Below, one piece after another: positions 11,683 through 22,785 of a stretch of DNA of 64,000 bases. The position numbers and the translations under genes are program-made. The stretch is from Cricetomys ansorgei (taxonomy: Eukaryota; Chordata; Mammalia; Rodentia; Nesomyidae): positions 16,113 through 80,112 of the forward strand of contig JAMJFZ010001744.1 of the NCBI GenBank assembly GCA_026225945.1, in the 5' to 3' direction. The first letter of the stretch is position 1. Each line of letters starts with the position of its first letter. The notes below the pieces were generated by a model that was given only the letters and a program-made list of their open reading frames with translations, ran no database searches and was not told where the DNA came from.

Positions 11683-11690
11683 TTAGAAAT
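11493..11690 (+). repeat. B2 SINE with (TC)n(AC)n tail
   Basis: 'gttagagagatgggtgggtg' and 'gttaagagtatgcactgttc' give the B2 head. The tail is a (TC)n run (about 11628-11666) and a short (AC)n. Confidence 0.8.
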
Positions 11691-12808
11691 ATAATATTAA
11701 AAAGAAAGAAAGAGAACCAGAGACAGACAGAGAATTCCCACTTGGGTCTGTGCCCAGGGACCCACTCCATCCTCAGTCACCTGAGCAGAGCTGGGGATAC
11801 AGTCTCCTCAAGGTGCTCAGCAGACTCTTGCATGGCTTTTTGGGAAGCTGCTTCCAGTTTATGTTCTTCTTTTTATCAGATCTATTAAATCACAAGTAGG
11901 AAATCTGCTATTTATAACGAATGTGTACTAAACAAGACTCCTATGTCAAAGTTAGAGGAGAAAGGGCTGCTTGGCTCATGCGGGCAGACACACGAGAGGG
12001 AGCTAGCGGCTTTAGGCGCTTCTCTCTCTTTCAGTTGCCTGCAGTTTTCGTGACTGCCTCCATTTAAGCCTCTGGCAGACTGACAATACTGACTTCAAAT
12101 TTATGTTTCAATATTATGATATTTTAAGGGTTAAATTAACTGATTTGAGATGTTAGCCTATTGGCAGAACTCTAAAATACTATATGCCCAAACCAAGAAC
12201 CAGAATTTAACCAAGTAAAATACACTTAGTTCCGTGTATTCCTCATGGAGGCATAAGAAGAAATCAATCCATGACCATAAAGGCATTAAAAAAACCCTAG
12301 AGGCACAGATATGAGCTAAATAAAAGTTAACATTTCCAAAATCGTATAATCCAGAAATATAAAATAGAGACAACAGCTTTGAAAAATACTCTTCTACAAC
12401 TCAGCATGTATGTACCATGCTTTCTTTTATAATATAGCTTAGTCTTCAGTCTTCGATGATAGGAAACCTACAGAAACAGCAAAGCTTCATCTGACCTAAG
12501 GATTAATTAACAGAGCCTTGGATTTTAAAGGCCTCTGTTTTAGTCACAAACTAGTTTGGTAAAAGAACTAAGACAAATAAAACTGAGACTCATTAATGTT
12601 GGCTTAGCTTACATTTCAACTGGGAAGGAGGGATTTCCCCTTCAATTACTATAGTCCAACCAAACATCACCACCATGATCCAAGAAACTCCAAGTAATTA
12701 ACTTCAAATACTCCCTGGCTGATAATGCCACCAGCACAGAAGCAAACACGATATTCTCTCTGGAAGATTCGTGACTAACAACTCCCATGTTCAAAGACAT
12801 ATGCTTAG

Positions 12809-12858
12809 CTGGGCATGATGTCTCCTATCTATGGCTTAGGCAGCAAAGGAAGTGGGAT
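12809..12858 (+). repeat. B1 SINE, left part, split by the class I provirus
   Basis: 'agctgggcatgatgtctcct' through 'gcaaaggaagtgggat' is the left half of an old B1. Its right half resumes at 21845 after the provirus. Last four bases are the GGAT target duplication. Confidence 0.78.
12855..12858. repeat. GGAT target-site duplication, left copy
   Basis: GGAT directly precedes the TG end of the LTR and is repeated at 21841-21844. A 4-bp duplication is usual for gammaretrovirus-like integrations. Confidence 0.9.
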
Positions 12859-13487
12859 TGTTGGACCAAACCAGGATGCCGCACCCCCACAGAGACTCAC
12901 AGACTGGATATTGATGCAAATAGCAAGAGGATTTATTCCAGTGCACTGGGACCGTTCTAACACGCAGGATAGAAGTGGCCCGAGGAGCAAAAAGCAAGCC
13001 TTTTTATTTACAGTTCAAATGGTTGCTAGGCATAAACCGAGTTGGGACAAGTCGATGGGTCCCCAGATTGTTTTCCCATTTTGATAGGTAGGGGCCAGTT
13101 AACCTTTAAGCTGATTGGTGCTGGCATATAGCAAGGTTGTGGGCTCCTAGAAAATGCAAACCTTAGGGTCTCAGTCAATGTGGGTGGGTGGATACTCCTA
13201 GCCCGAGGCTGTGGGCCGTCTACGTGGGGAAACTCTTTTAGCCCAAGGCTGCCTTATTTGTCTTAGAAATTGTTTTGGGAACTGTTCTGGGTCACGGTGT
13301 TCCTGCCTTGGGCCTATATAATGTGGTTTGTAGTTATCTGAAACAGGGAGGTCTGGAAAGCACCCAGTAATTTTCTTGACGCTGGCTTGTGCTGATGATA
13401 TGAAACTTAAGCTTTTTGCTTAGGAAGTTGAAACTTAGGCTCAGTGTAAGGGGTCCCGGGCCAGTATAAGCGGTCCAGGGCCCCACA
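12859..13487 (-). repeat. 3' LTR of class I provirus
   Basis: 629 bp, minus strand TGTGGGGCCC...TCCAACA. It lacks 11 bases near its R/U5 end that the other LTR keeps (after 12865). It has a TATA box (near 13315-13322) and an AATAAA (12932-12937, read on the minus strand) in the expected order. Confidence 0.93.
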
Positions 13488-13503
13488 TCTCCCCCCTTTT
13501 CTT
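13488..13503 (-). other. Polypurine tract of class I provirus
   Basis: Minus strand AAGAAAAGGGGGGAGA abuts the 3' LTR. This is where plus-strand DNA synthesis would be primed. Confidence 0.88.
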
Positions 13504-13561
13504 GGGTAAATTGATTCCAATCATGGAATCAAAGGTCATTGTCTGCAGATATCTCCTGATA

Positions 13562-14140
13562 TCATTGTCTCAGCATTAATACTTGTACTGTGCTAGTAAG
13601 CACTCTAATAAAAGTAACTAAGTGATTAAGAATGCAAGGGCCAAAAGTAAGCAATAAGAGCAATATTATAAGTGGTCCCATAAGTGTAGAAATTAGAGTT
13701 GTAAACCACGGGGACCGATTGAACCAAGACTCAAACCATCCCTGGTGTTGGTCTCTTTCTTTTTGTCTGGATGCTAATCTCTCTCGTACCTTAGCCATAG
13801 AGTCTTTAACTACTCCTGAGTGGTCTATGTAAAAACAGCACTCTTCTCTAAGGGCCGCACACAATCCTCCCTGTTGGAGGAAGAGGAGGTCCAGTCCCCT
13901 TTGGTTTTGTAAGACCACTTCAGAGAGGGAGGTTAGTGATTCCTGAAGTTTGGAAATTGAGTCTTCCATGGCTCTGATATCTATATCTATTGCATCTCGA
14001 AGGCCCTGATAGTAATAAGGTTGAACTGCTAAGGCAGTTCCTCCCATGGCTACTCCAGTAGCAACTCCCAGACCCAAAAGTACTGCCAGGGTCATTACTG
14101 ACAGGTTCTCTTTTAAACCAGCTTCTGCCTTCCCAGACAT
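13562..14140 (-). pseudogene. env: env, transmembrane subunit frame
   Basis: A 192-codon open frame covering nearly the whole TM subunit of a gammaretrovirus-like envelope. It shows a glycine/alanine-rich fusion-peptide region (about residues 15-40), a heptad region, the conserved [10 protein letters not shown] segment with a CX6CC disulphide motif (CAALREECC), and a membrane span near residues 150-175 ending in a short tail. The Met used here lies upstream of the fusion region, but the natural product would come from the SU-TM precursor. That precursor is broken upstream by stops between 14141 and 14242. The frame matches the downstream SU fragment. Confidence 0.85.
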
Positions 14141-15537
14141 CTAATAAGTCACTTTCTGTATGATAGATAAGCCTAGGTACAAGCAGAACCATTACACAAT
14201 AATCATTATTCTGATTGAGTACACTTAGTTCAATACAGGGAGTTAATCATTTTCCACAGGCCCACCACCCATCCTCTGAGGGGAGAAGATATCTGGATTG
14301 GTTTGTCCCGAGATGCTGTAATTACAAAAATGGGTGTGTGTCTGAGGAATTTTGCCTACACATACTCCTTGTCCTGAGGCAGAGGTTAGGGTGATTTTTG
14401 CACCCTGCGAGTTCCATCGGCAGGCGGTGGTCTCAGTAGAGGTGGAATAATTGCCGATTATTCCTATTGCCTCATAATAGGGCGGGGCTACATCATAGCA
14501 CAGCCAACAGGCTTTGGTGGCTCCAGGGTTAGTTGTATTAAGAACCTTGAATGCTTGTTCAATCATGTTAATCAGACTCGAGCCTTCTGGGTTGGGGTTC
14601 ACTGGTATAGGTGTACTGGGGGCTGAAGGTATATCTGTAATAGTGGTAGGGGCCGGACTTGTAGGCTTATGCTGGGGTTGTGGGAGCAACACTAAGTTAG
14701 GGCCTATCCCGGTAGTGGGGGGGGTTGTGATTTTAAGCCGGATTGTCATTAAGAGTCCATTATCATAATCATATTGATATAATCTTAGCCCCCAATGATT
14801 TCCTGTTATCCAATTTCAGTCTAGTTTCCCTTTCGATGTAAATTTGATAAGGAGGGGGATTACAAGTAAATTTAGAACAGGGTCCCTCTCCAGTCCAAGT
14901 TCCATATACTTGTTGAGCTCCCCTGTATGCTAGTACAATATTGTCTTGACATTTACTTTGACTTAACCCTGCCCCACTAGAGTTTCTTCCTACTGTTATC
15001 AGATCCCAATTTGAGCTAGGATTCCAATAGACCGTTCCTGTAGTTTCACAACCCCAGGCTGCACAGTAAAAACTCTCTGAACCCCCACACTTATAAATTG
15101 TTTCCCGTGATCTTCCATTTCTGGGGCATATATAGAATGGGGTGGCCCGTAGGTTATTTCTTACGTGCGGATGACTGCAGCCAACCCCAGAACCCCTAAC
15201 ACTTCTGGTTGCACAAGGTACTTTGTCACAAGTTTGTTTTTCCCCACACTCAGGCCTCCCGATTCTTTTGGGATCCTTACTTCCTGAATAATGGTACTCT
15301 GGAATGTCCCAGGTGTTAAGGCCCGCTGCCAATTGGCAGAGGTCTGGAGTAAGGTCCAGCCACCAAGTGTAGGGGGAGTGGTGGTCTTGGATATGGACCA
15401 TACCGTCTCTCCAGTTTGGGAGATAATTTCCCAGGTTAGTTGCTGAGGGGCATGGGGATTAAGGCCCCGGTCACTTTACCTAATGACTGAGCCCAAACCA
15501 ATACCCAGAGTACCACATATGAAACCAGGAACATCAT
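14141..15537 (-). pseudogene. env: env, surface subunit, broken
   Basis: The first ATG (15535-15537) overlaps the pol stop by one base and opens a signal-peptide-like stretch (MMFLVSYVVLWVLVWA). This frame ends at TAA (15436-15438). SU coding then continues in another frame (14769-15401, with LTPDLC and a cysteine-rich receptor-binding-type domain) and a third (14243-14749, a proline-rich stretch and the CWLC motif that normally pairs with CX6CC in TM). The cleavage region (14141-14242) is again out of frame. At least three shifts separate the pieces, so no full envelope can be made. Confidence 0.85.
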
Positions 15538-18500
15538 TATCTAGGATCAGATTTTCTCTGGATCTTAATCTTGAGGGGATGTTCAGTTCTCTGAACCACC
15601 CAGCTGGAGTCGGGTTTTTGATCTGCAGGCTTGATGTGTGATGCGTGGAACCAGGCCGCGATGCCGTCCACCTGGACTGCTGTTGATGTGGTCAATAGGA
15701 TGATGTAAGGTCCCTTCCACCGAGGTTCTAGCGTCTGGGCCCGATGTCAGCGGACGTAGATTGAGTCTCCAATCTGATACGGGTGAGGTGTTTGGAGAGT
15801 CCAAGGCTGATAAGCCTCAGCTAGCCGTGGCCCCAGTTCCTTCTGGACGGCTTGAAGACCTCGTAGCCTAGCATACAAATCACTATTACTTATTTGAGAA
15901 GGCAGTCCAAGGTCATACATAGTGGTTAGGGGCACCGGGGGGCCCATACAGGATCTCAAAGGGAGTTAAGTTATGTAAGGAAGGAGTATTTCTGACCCGG
16001 AACAGCACTAATGGTAGGAGCATCACCCAGTCAGCCCCGCCAGTCTCCATGGTTAATTTGGTCAAGGTCTCTTTTAGAGTTTTATTCATTCTTTCTACCT
16101 GCCCTGAACTCTGGGGGTGGTAGGCACAATGCAACTTCCAATCAAACCCTAGATACCTGGCCACTCCCTGACTCACCTGGGCAATGAAGGCAGGTCCATT
16201 GTCAGAACCTATTACCTTAGGGATCCCAAACCGCGGGAAGATGTCCTCTAGGATCTTCTTGGCGGCCACTGTTGCAGTTCCCTTCTTAGTGGGGAAGGCT
16301 TCCACGCAGCCTGAGAAGGTATCTATAAAGACTAGTAGGTATTTATTACCGTATCTGGCTGGCTTAATTTCAGTGAAATCGACCTCCCAGTAAACACCTG
16401 GCCGGTCCCCTCGCAGTCTTTTACCAGAGGGGGATTTGTTTGGGTGGGTATTCATATTCTGACAGGCTACGCAATTCCGGACCACATGGTACACCAAGTT
16501 TTTGAGCTGTGAAATGATATACTTAGTATTTTTTAGGGTGGCTATTAGTTTCTTTTCTCCGAGATGAGTCCACTGCTGCATCTGCTGTATCATCTGTTCA
16601 GCTTCCCTATGGGGAAGTAGGATCCTACCATCTCGATTTATCCATACTTGTAGATCAGTATCTAATTCTTTTTCATAGTCTGTTATCATGGCCGGGTCCT
16701 GTACTGTATATTGAAATGGTGGTTCGGGTTGTGGATCTTGTCTGGGCAAGGGGGCGAGCAGATGAGGAATCCATGTTGGCAGGATGGTGGTGCTATCACT
16801 GTCCGCTGCCACCTTTCTGGCCTCTAAGTCTGCCATCCGGTTGCTCCTGGCTACTTTTGAGGAGTCTCTCTGATGCCCCAGACAGTGAATTATACTAAAT
16901 TTAAGAGGCAGGTGGAGGGCGCCTAACAAGGCCATTATTTCTGCCTTGTTTTTAATTTCTTTTCTGGCCAAGGTGAGGAGACCTCGTTGTTGGTAGATAG
17001 CCCCATGTACAAAGGCATCCCGTCTGTCTGTATATATGTTGATCTTTTTACCTTTTCCTAATTCTAGTGCTTTCGTTAGGGCTATGAGTTCAGCATGCTG
17101 AGCGGAGGTTCCCTCCAGTGACGATTGGGCCCAGATAACTTTTTCTCCATCTACTACCGCTGCCCCCGCTTTCCGCTTACCTTCCTCGATGTAGCTGCTG
17201 CCATTGGTATACCAAGTAGCATCAGCGTCTGGTAAGGGAAAGTCAGTCAGGTCCTTTCTCCATCCATGAGCTTCTGCCAAGACTTGTAGACAGCCATGTT
17301 CGGGGACATCAAAGTCCGGATCAGGTAGCAAGGTGGCAGGGTTTAACCTTCTTGCGGGGGTGAAGGTGACATGGTCGGAATTCAGCAGCAACATCTGGTA
17401 GTGGGTCATCCTCACATTGGTGAACCACCGGTCAGGAGGTTGTCTGACCACGCTCTCCAATGCATGAGGGGCACTTATGGTTAGATTCTGGCTGAGAGTC
17501 AACTTGTCAGCATCTTTAACCAGGGCTGCGACCACTGCTACTAGGCGCAGGCAAGGGGGCCATCCTGCTGCCACAGAGTCCAATTTTTTTGATAGGTAGG
17601 CCACGGCTCGCCTCCAAGCGCCCAATTTTTGGGTGAGGACTCCCTTGGCTATACCATTATGTTTGGTAACATAAAGGTGAAATGGCTTGGAGACATCAGG
17701 AAGTCCCAACGCTGGGGAGGATAGCAATGCCTTCTTGATGTCTTCAAAAGCCGTCTGGTGTTTTTCCCCCCAAGTAAACGGGCAGTTTTCCTTGGTTAGT
17801 GAATACAGAGGAGCCGCTAATTCCGCAAAGCCGGGGATCCAGAGTTGGTGGAATCCAGCCGTGACCAAAAACTCTCTCACCTGTCTGGGCGTCTGGGATG
17901 CTGGGATGTGGAGCACAGTCTCTTTCCTCACTTCCAAAAGCCACCGCCTCCCATCTCGTAGAAGATACCCCAAGTAACTAACCTCCTTCTTGCAGAGTTG
18001 TGCCTTTTTAGCCAAGGCTCGGTACCCCAAGTTTCCAAGTTCCATCAATAGCCATTGTGTTCCCTTGAGGCACTCAACCTCAGTCTGGGTGGCCAACAGC
18101 AGATCATCAACATACTGAAGGAGGGTTACCTGTGGATTCTGTTCTCTAAACAGGGCAAGGTCCTGATGAAGTGCTTCATCAAAGATGGTGGGTGAATTTT
18201 TAAACCCTTGGGGAAGCCGGGTCCATGTCAGCTGCCCAGTTATGCCAGATTCTGGATCACGCCACTCAAAAGCAAACATAAGCTGGCTAGCTGGGCTCAA
18301 TGGCAAGCAGAAAAAGGCATCTTTTAAATCTAAGACGGTGTACCACGCTCTCTCAGGTGGCAAGGCACTCAGCAAATTATATGGGTTAGGAACAGTGGGG
18401 TGTACATCCACCACTCGTTTATTAACCTCTCGTAGGTCCTGGACTGGCCGATAATCGTTGGTGCCAGGTTTCCGTACTGGTAGCAGTGGAGTGTTCCAGG

Positions 18501-19137
18501 GGGACTGACATCTTTTAAGCACCCCCAGTTCCAGTAGCCAGTGAATGTGCGGCCTGATCCCTTCCTGAGCCTCCTTGCTCATAGGGTACTGCCATACCAT
18601 AGCAGGGGTAGCAGAGGCTTTTAATTCTACCAGGACGGCAGGTTGGTACTTCACCAGTCCTAAGCCAGTGGTCTCTGCCCATGCTTTTGGGTAGGTCTTA
18701 GGCCACCAGTCAATATTCTCCCCTTTTAATTGGCGAGGGGCTTCGAAGAGTCTATACTTATCTTCTAGTTTGACTATCAGGGCCTGAATGAGCCTCCCGT
18801 CGCCATCTTTTTCATGGGGCCCATCTGGTAGAAAATGTATCTGGGCCCCCATTTTGGCCAGGAGGTCTCGCCCCAGCAGTGGGTAGGGGCATTTGGGGAT
18901 GACCAGAAAGGAGTGGGATACCTGGCCCACACTGAGATCCACCATTCTTCTGGTAGTCCATGAATATTGTTTGTTTCCGGTGGCCCCTTGTACCCAAGAT
19001 CGCTTTTCTGATACCGGACCCGCTGATTGTAAAAGGACTGAATGTTCAGCCCCAGTATCCACCAAGAACTGAATGGGGTTCCCCTCCACTCTTAAGGTTA
19101 CCCTGGGCTCGGGGAGGGGGTCCAAACCCTGTCTCCC
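15537..19137 (-). pseudogene. pol: pol: protease, reverse transcriptase, RNase H, integrase
   Basis: Begins after the gag-pol TAG (19138-19140) and is open for about 1070 codons to 15913. In order: protease (LVDTGAEHS), RT with YVDDLLLA (near 18100-18113), RNase H, integrase with D (VDFTE), D (SDNGPAF) and E (GQVERMNKT). Two catalytic oddities are visible. The first RNase H aspartate is Asn (YTNGSS, codon at 17203-17205). The integrase zinc-binding part reads QQWTH, where the first His of HHCC seems to be Gln. A shift in a G6 run (15937-15942) moves the integrase tail to another frame, which has a TGA at 15747-15749 and then stays open to TAA at 15537-15539. Confidence 0.92.
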
Positions 19138-20687
19138 CTAGTCGCTGCCTTCGCCCAAGGTCAGAACTCTGTGGCTAGGCCTCTTCTCGGGGTCGATGAG
19201 CCCCCCCCAGTTTTTCTTGGGCAGTCTCTTTCCCAGTGTCCTTTTTCTTTGCAGTAAGCACATTGGTCCCTGTCTACCTGCACTCCTTTACTGCCCATTT
19301 TTCTCTGTCCTTCTCTTTCTCCTACTCTTCTGCCCTCCCTAACTTCAGTGGCCAAGATTCTTGATAAATTCTTTTCCTGTCTCTTTTCTTTTTTAAATTC
19401 TCTATCATCCTGCTCCTTTTGCTTTCTTTCCTCTTTTTCCTCCTCTGTCTCCCTTCCGTAAAATACCTTCTCAGCTAGCTGCACTAATGACTTATCTTGC
19501 AAACCATCTAACTTTTGTAACTTTCTTTCAATATCCCTAGCTGACTGATCAATGAAGGCCACCGTGACTGTTGCCCTATGCTTTTCAGTGGTAGGGTCAT
19601 AGGGAGTGTACTGAGGAAAGGCCACCATCAGCCGCTCAAGAAAGGCTGAAGGCGATTCCGTTGGCCCTTGGACCACCTCTCTTACCTTAGCCAAATTTGT
19701 GGGGCACCACGCAGCCCCACGGAGACCCACCATTAGAGTCTGGCGATACCGTCTGAGGTGCTCCCTACCTTCTGCCGTATTGAAGTCCCATTGAGGGCAT
19801 GTCAAGGGAAAGACCTCATCTATTTCGTTGGGGAGCTGAGTAGGTCTCCCATCTGGTCCTAGAACATTTTTCTGAGCCTCTAGCAGGATTCTCTGTCTTT
19901 CCTCGTTCATGAGGAGAGTATGCAGGAGCTGCTGGCAGTCATTCCACGTGGGCTGATGTGAGTGGAGGAGGGATTCTATTAGATTAGTAAGAGCCTGGGG
20001 GTTATCAGAAAAAGAGGGGTTATGATTTTTCCAGTTATATAAGTCAGCCGAAGAGAAAGGCCAATACTGGAGTGGCTGATTTCCCTGGTCATCTGGGGGC
20101 CCATACGCCCGTAGAGGTAGAGCGGTCGAGTCTGGAGTGATTGCTCACCTGCTTCAGGTTCCTGCTGTGGGCCCTTCTTGATCTCCGTTGGCCAGAGGCG
20201 CCGAAGGAACTGCTGCTGCTGGTGGCGGCATGGCAGCTGCAGCCTGTGGAGGAAGAGGTGGAGGATATGGGGGAGGGGGATCTAAGAGAAGTAAATCTGA
20301 AACTGGAGTGAGAACATTTTTCTTAGTTGTTGTTTTTTGAGCTTTTGCCAAAGCAAAAACTTTGGCAGTAGAATTACCTGGAGGAGGAAGAAGGGGCCGT
20401 ATCCAAGGGGGTGGCTGATATACTAAACTCTCCCAAGTTAGAATGTAGGGGAACTGATCCAGGTGACCACCATATTTTTGAAGTATCTTTAGTTTTACCT
20501 GTTTAATTCTGTCCATGAAAAAGGACCCCTCCTGGGGCCAGGCAGTTTGAAAGGTCAGCCACTCTGAAGTACAGAGTGTCTGCCAATTCTGTTTTTTAAT
20601 TTCAACCGATAAACTCTGTGCCCTAGCCTTTACCTCAGTCCAATGGTCGAGGGTCAAAGAGAGAGGAGTCGAAGTCTTTTGTCCCAT
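19138..20687 (-). pseudogene. gag: gag, broken by two stops and a shift
   Basis: Starts MGQ (ATG 20685-20687), the usual myristoylation start of gammaretroviral matrix. Matrix and p12-like parts follow, with a PPPY late-domain motif inside LDPPPPYPPP. Two in-frame TGAs (20154-20156, 20145-20147) interrupt just before capsid. The same frame then stays open through capsid and a single CCHC nucleocapsid finger ([14 protein letters not shown]). After the finger, a G8 run (19201-19208) puts the end out of frame, giving an early TGA at 19161-19163. The genuine terminal TAG (19138-19140), followed by GGGAGACAGGGT as in read-through contexts, lies in the pol frame. Confidence 0.9.
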
Positions 20688-21062
20688 TGTTAGTAAGTCA
20701 GAAAGAACCAGTGAAAGTACAAGACAGCACGAACACACTACGTAACAGATTATGCATACACGCCCAGGAGGAGACTTCCACAGCTCCTCTACAGAAGTCA
20801 CAGCAGGTTGAAACCAGTCTCTAACAGGCGTCTCCAGATGGAGGAGAGGCCTCACGGACTCTTCTCCTTCTTCCCGATGGAGGAGGATCCTCATGGACCC
20901 CTCTCCGAACAGATGGGGGGAAGTCCTCACGGACCCCTCCCTGTTACCAGACTCTGGAGCGTCCTCCAGGGTCTGTGGCTCTTGGTGGGCCAGCACGCCT
21001 GCCCCACCGCGAGCCCCACAGCCTCTGGCCTGGCCAGAGGTACAGATTCCAGACCCTCCCAT
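20688..21062 (-). CDS. In-frame upstream extension of gag (glyco-Gag-like leader)
   Basis: An ATG at 21060-21062 in strong context (GCGCCATGG) opens 125 codons that run without a stop into the MGQ start of gag. The last third has a strongly hydrophobic, Cys-rich stretch (VCIICYVVCSCCLVLSLVLS), fitting a signal anchor of about 20 residues just before matrix. In murine leukaemia viruses a CUG-started leader with an anchor makes glyco-Gag, a type II membrane protein. The arrangement here is the same, but with AUG and a longer leader. Any product would end at the first gag TGA (20154-20156). Function is inferred from position and the anchor only. Confidence 0.6.
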
Positions 21063-21179
21063 GGCGCTTCTCACAAACAGACAGACAACAAGACCTAATA
21101 CAGATAGTCAGACTAATAGACAACAGATGCTCGAGCGTACCTCTGATACCTGACTTGTGGGGTCTGGAAAGATGCAGGG

Positions 21180-21197
21180 TTCCCAGTCAGGGAACCA
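21180..21197 (-). other. Primer-binding site, tRNA-Glu type
   Basis: Minus strand TGGTTCCCTGACTGGGAA lies 3 bases after the 5' LTR. It is complementary to the 3' end of tRNA-Glu(CTC) with one difference that a G-U pair would tolerate. Confidence 0.85.
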
Positions 21198-21200
21198 AAA

Positions 21201-21840
21201 TGTTGGACACCCAAAGGCCCAAACCAGGATGCTGCACCCCCACAGGGACTCACAGACAGGATATCGATGCAAATAGCAAGAGGATTTATTCCAGTGCACT
21301 GGGCCATTCTAAGACGCAGGATAGAAGTGGCCCCGAGGAGCAAAACGCAAGCCTTTTTATTTACAGTTCAAATGGTTGCTAGGCATAAACCGAGTTGGGA
21401 CAAGTCGATTGGTTCCCAAATTGTTTTCCCATTTTGATAGGTAGGGGCCAGTTAACCTTTAAGCTGATTGGTGCTGGCATATAGCAAGGTTGTGGGCTCC
21501 TAGAAAATGCAAACTTTAGGGTCTCAGTCAATGTGGGTGGGTGGATACTCCTAGCCCGAGGCCGTGGGCTGTCTACGTGGGGAAACTCTTTTAGCCCAAG
21601 ACTGCCTTATTTGTCTTAGAAATTGTTTTGGGAACTGTTCTGGGTCACGGTGCTCCTGGCTTGGGCCTATATAATTTGGCTTGTAGTTATCTGAAACAGG
21701 GAGGTCTGGAAAGCACCCAGTAATTTTCTTGACACTGGCTTGTGCTGATGATATGAAACTTAAGCTTTTTGCTTAGGAAGTTGAAACTTAGGCTCAGTGT
21801 AAGGGGTCCCGGGACAGTGTAAGGGATCCCGGGCCCCACA
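21201..21840 (-). repeat. 5' LTR of class I provirus
   Basis: 640 bp, same ends as the 3' copy. It has a TATA box at 21668-21673 (minus strand ATTATATAGG) and AATAAA near 21280. The 11-base difference in length from the 3' LTR is a single deletion in the latter. Confidence 0.93.
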
Positions 21841-21844
21841 GGAT
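21841..21844. repeat. GGAT target-site duplication, right copy
   Basis: Matches 12855-12858 and directly follows the LTR end CCCCACA. Confidence 0.9.
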
Positions 21845-21905
21845 CACCTCAAGTTTAAGGACAGCCTGGTTTATAGCAAGTTCCATGTCAGCCAGGGACA
21901 CATAT
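21845..21905 (+). repeat. B1 SINE, right part
   Basis: 'cacctcaagtttaaggacag' and 'cctggtttatagcaagttcc' continue the B1 cut at 12858. Confidence 0.75.
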
Positions 21906-22262
21906 TGAAGATTTTTCTTGTACATAAGTAAGTAAATCAGATGTCAAATCAACTATGAAACCAGCATGCATTTAAAACCGATGGTGTGTCACATTAACTC
22001 TGATTCACATAGTATCTACTTCAAATCCCCAAATGAACACTGCCATTCCCATCTGGACAATCATCATTTTGTAACCTGGCTCTAACATTTACTATCTGAC
22101 TTTGAAAAAATTCACTTTAAAAGTGTGTCACTCAAATTTCTTCTCTCCAAAATGACAATGGCAATGTACCAAATGTATAGGAGCTGTCATACTTCCATAT
22201 CCATATTCTGTCCAATCCAAGGGGCCATCGACTAGTAAACACTTATATAGCCCTAAGAGAAA

Positions 22263-22480
22263 GGATGTTGGGCTGAGTATATGGTACACACCTGTAACCC
22301 TAGCACTTGGGAGTGGCACTAAGATCAGTTCAAGATCATCCTTGGCTACCACAGCTAGCTCAAATTCAGGGCAGCCTGGGTTATGCAAGACTTTCATAAA
22401 CAAACAAAAATTTCAGAGCTGGCTATGAGGCTGAGTGGTAGAGATCAGGCTTACCTCACACCAGGCCCAAGGGATCAATT
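22263..22480 (+). repeat. B1 SINE followed by ID-type SINE
   Basis: B1 to about 22411 ('gtacacacctgtaaccctag'), then an ID-like piece ('ctgagtggtagagatcaggc'). Both are old. Confidence 0.65.
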
Positions 22481-22599
22481 CAATCAAACTCATGAATTGA
22501 TTCATTACTTCATTACTTAATAATGAGCCACTACAGTTATTCAGTTTCAAAATACTGTGGATGCATCCATTTCAGTATATTTTAATTTTATATTTTTGT

Positions 22600-22745
22600 G
22601 GGGTTATTAGAGGCAATGTCTCACTCTGTAGCTAAGGCTGACCTGGATCTCACTATGTAGCCTAGGATGGGCTCCCGCTCATAGTGATGCTCCTACGTTA
22701 GGCCCCCAAGTTCTGGGTTTATAAGCATAAACCAGTATACTTGGC
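22600..22745 (-). repeat. B1 SINE, reverse, old
   Basis: 'caatgtctcactctgtagct' through 'ataaaccagtatacttggct'. Confidence 0.65.
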
Positions 22746-22785
22746 TTCAGTATTATTTTCGAAGCAAATGCTTTTTTCCTTTTAT

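Larger units (their letters stand above)
12859..21840 (-). mobile_element. Class I (gammaretrovirus-like) endogenous provirus, full length, defective
   Basis: 8982 bp, transcribed leftward. Order on the minus strand: 5' LTR (21201-21840), tRNA-Glu-type primer site, leader with a glyco-Gag-like frame, gag, pol, env, polypurine tract, 3' LTR (12859-13487). It is flanked by GGAT and sits in an older B1. The LTRs differ at about 24 substitutions and a few gaps in 629 aligned bases (counted by eye, near 4%), which suggests an insertion a few million years old at typical rodent rates. Frame breaks: two TGAs and one shift in gag, one shift and one TGA in pol, several in env. It should therefore not be able to replicate alone, although most of pol is one open frame. 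Confidence 0.95.

Noticed and set aside
12158..12373. Minus-strand 71-codon frame considered as the missing DENN exon
   Set aside because: Only scattered short matches to the expected cDENN sequence; not better than chance by eye.
12859..21840. Possibility of an intact, infectious provirus
   Set aside because: gag, pol end and env all carry stops or shifts, and a catalytic RNase H residue is changed.
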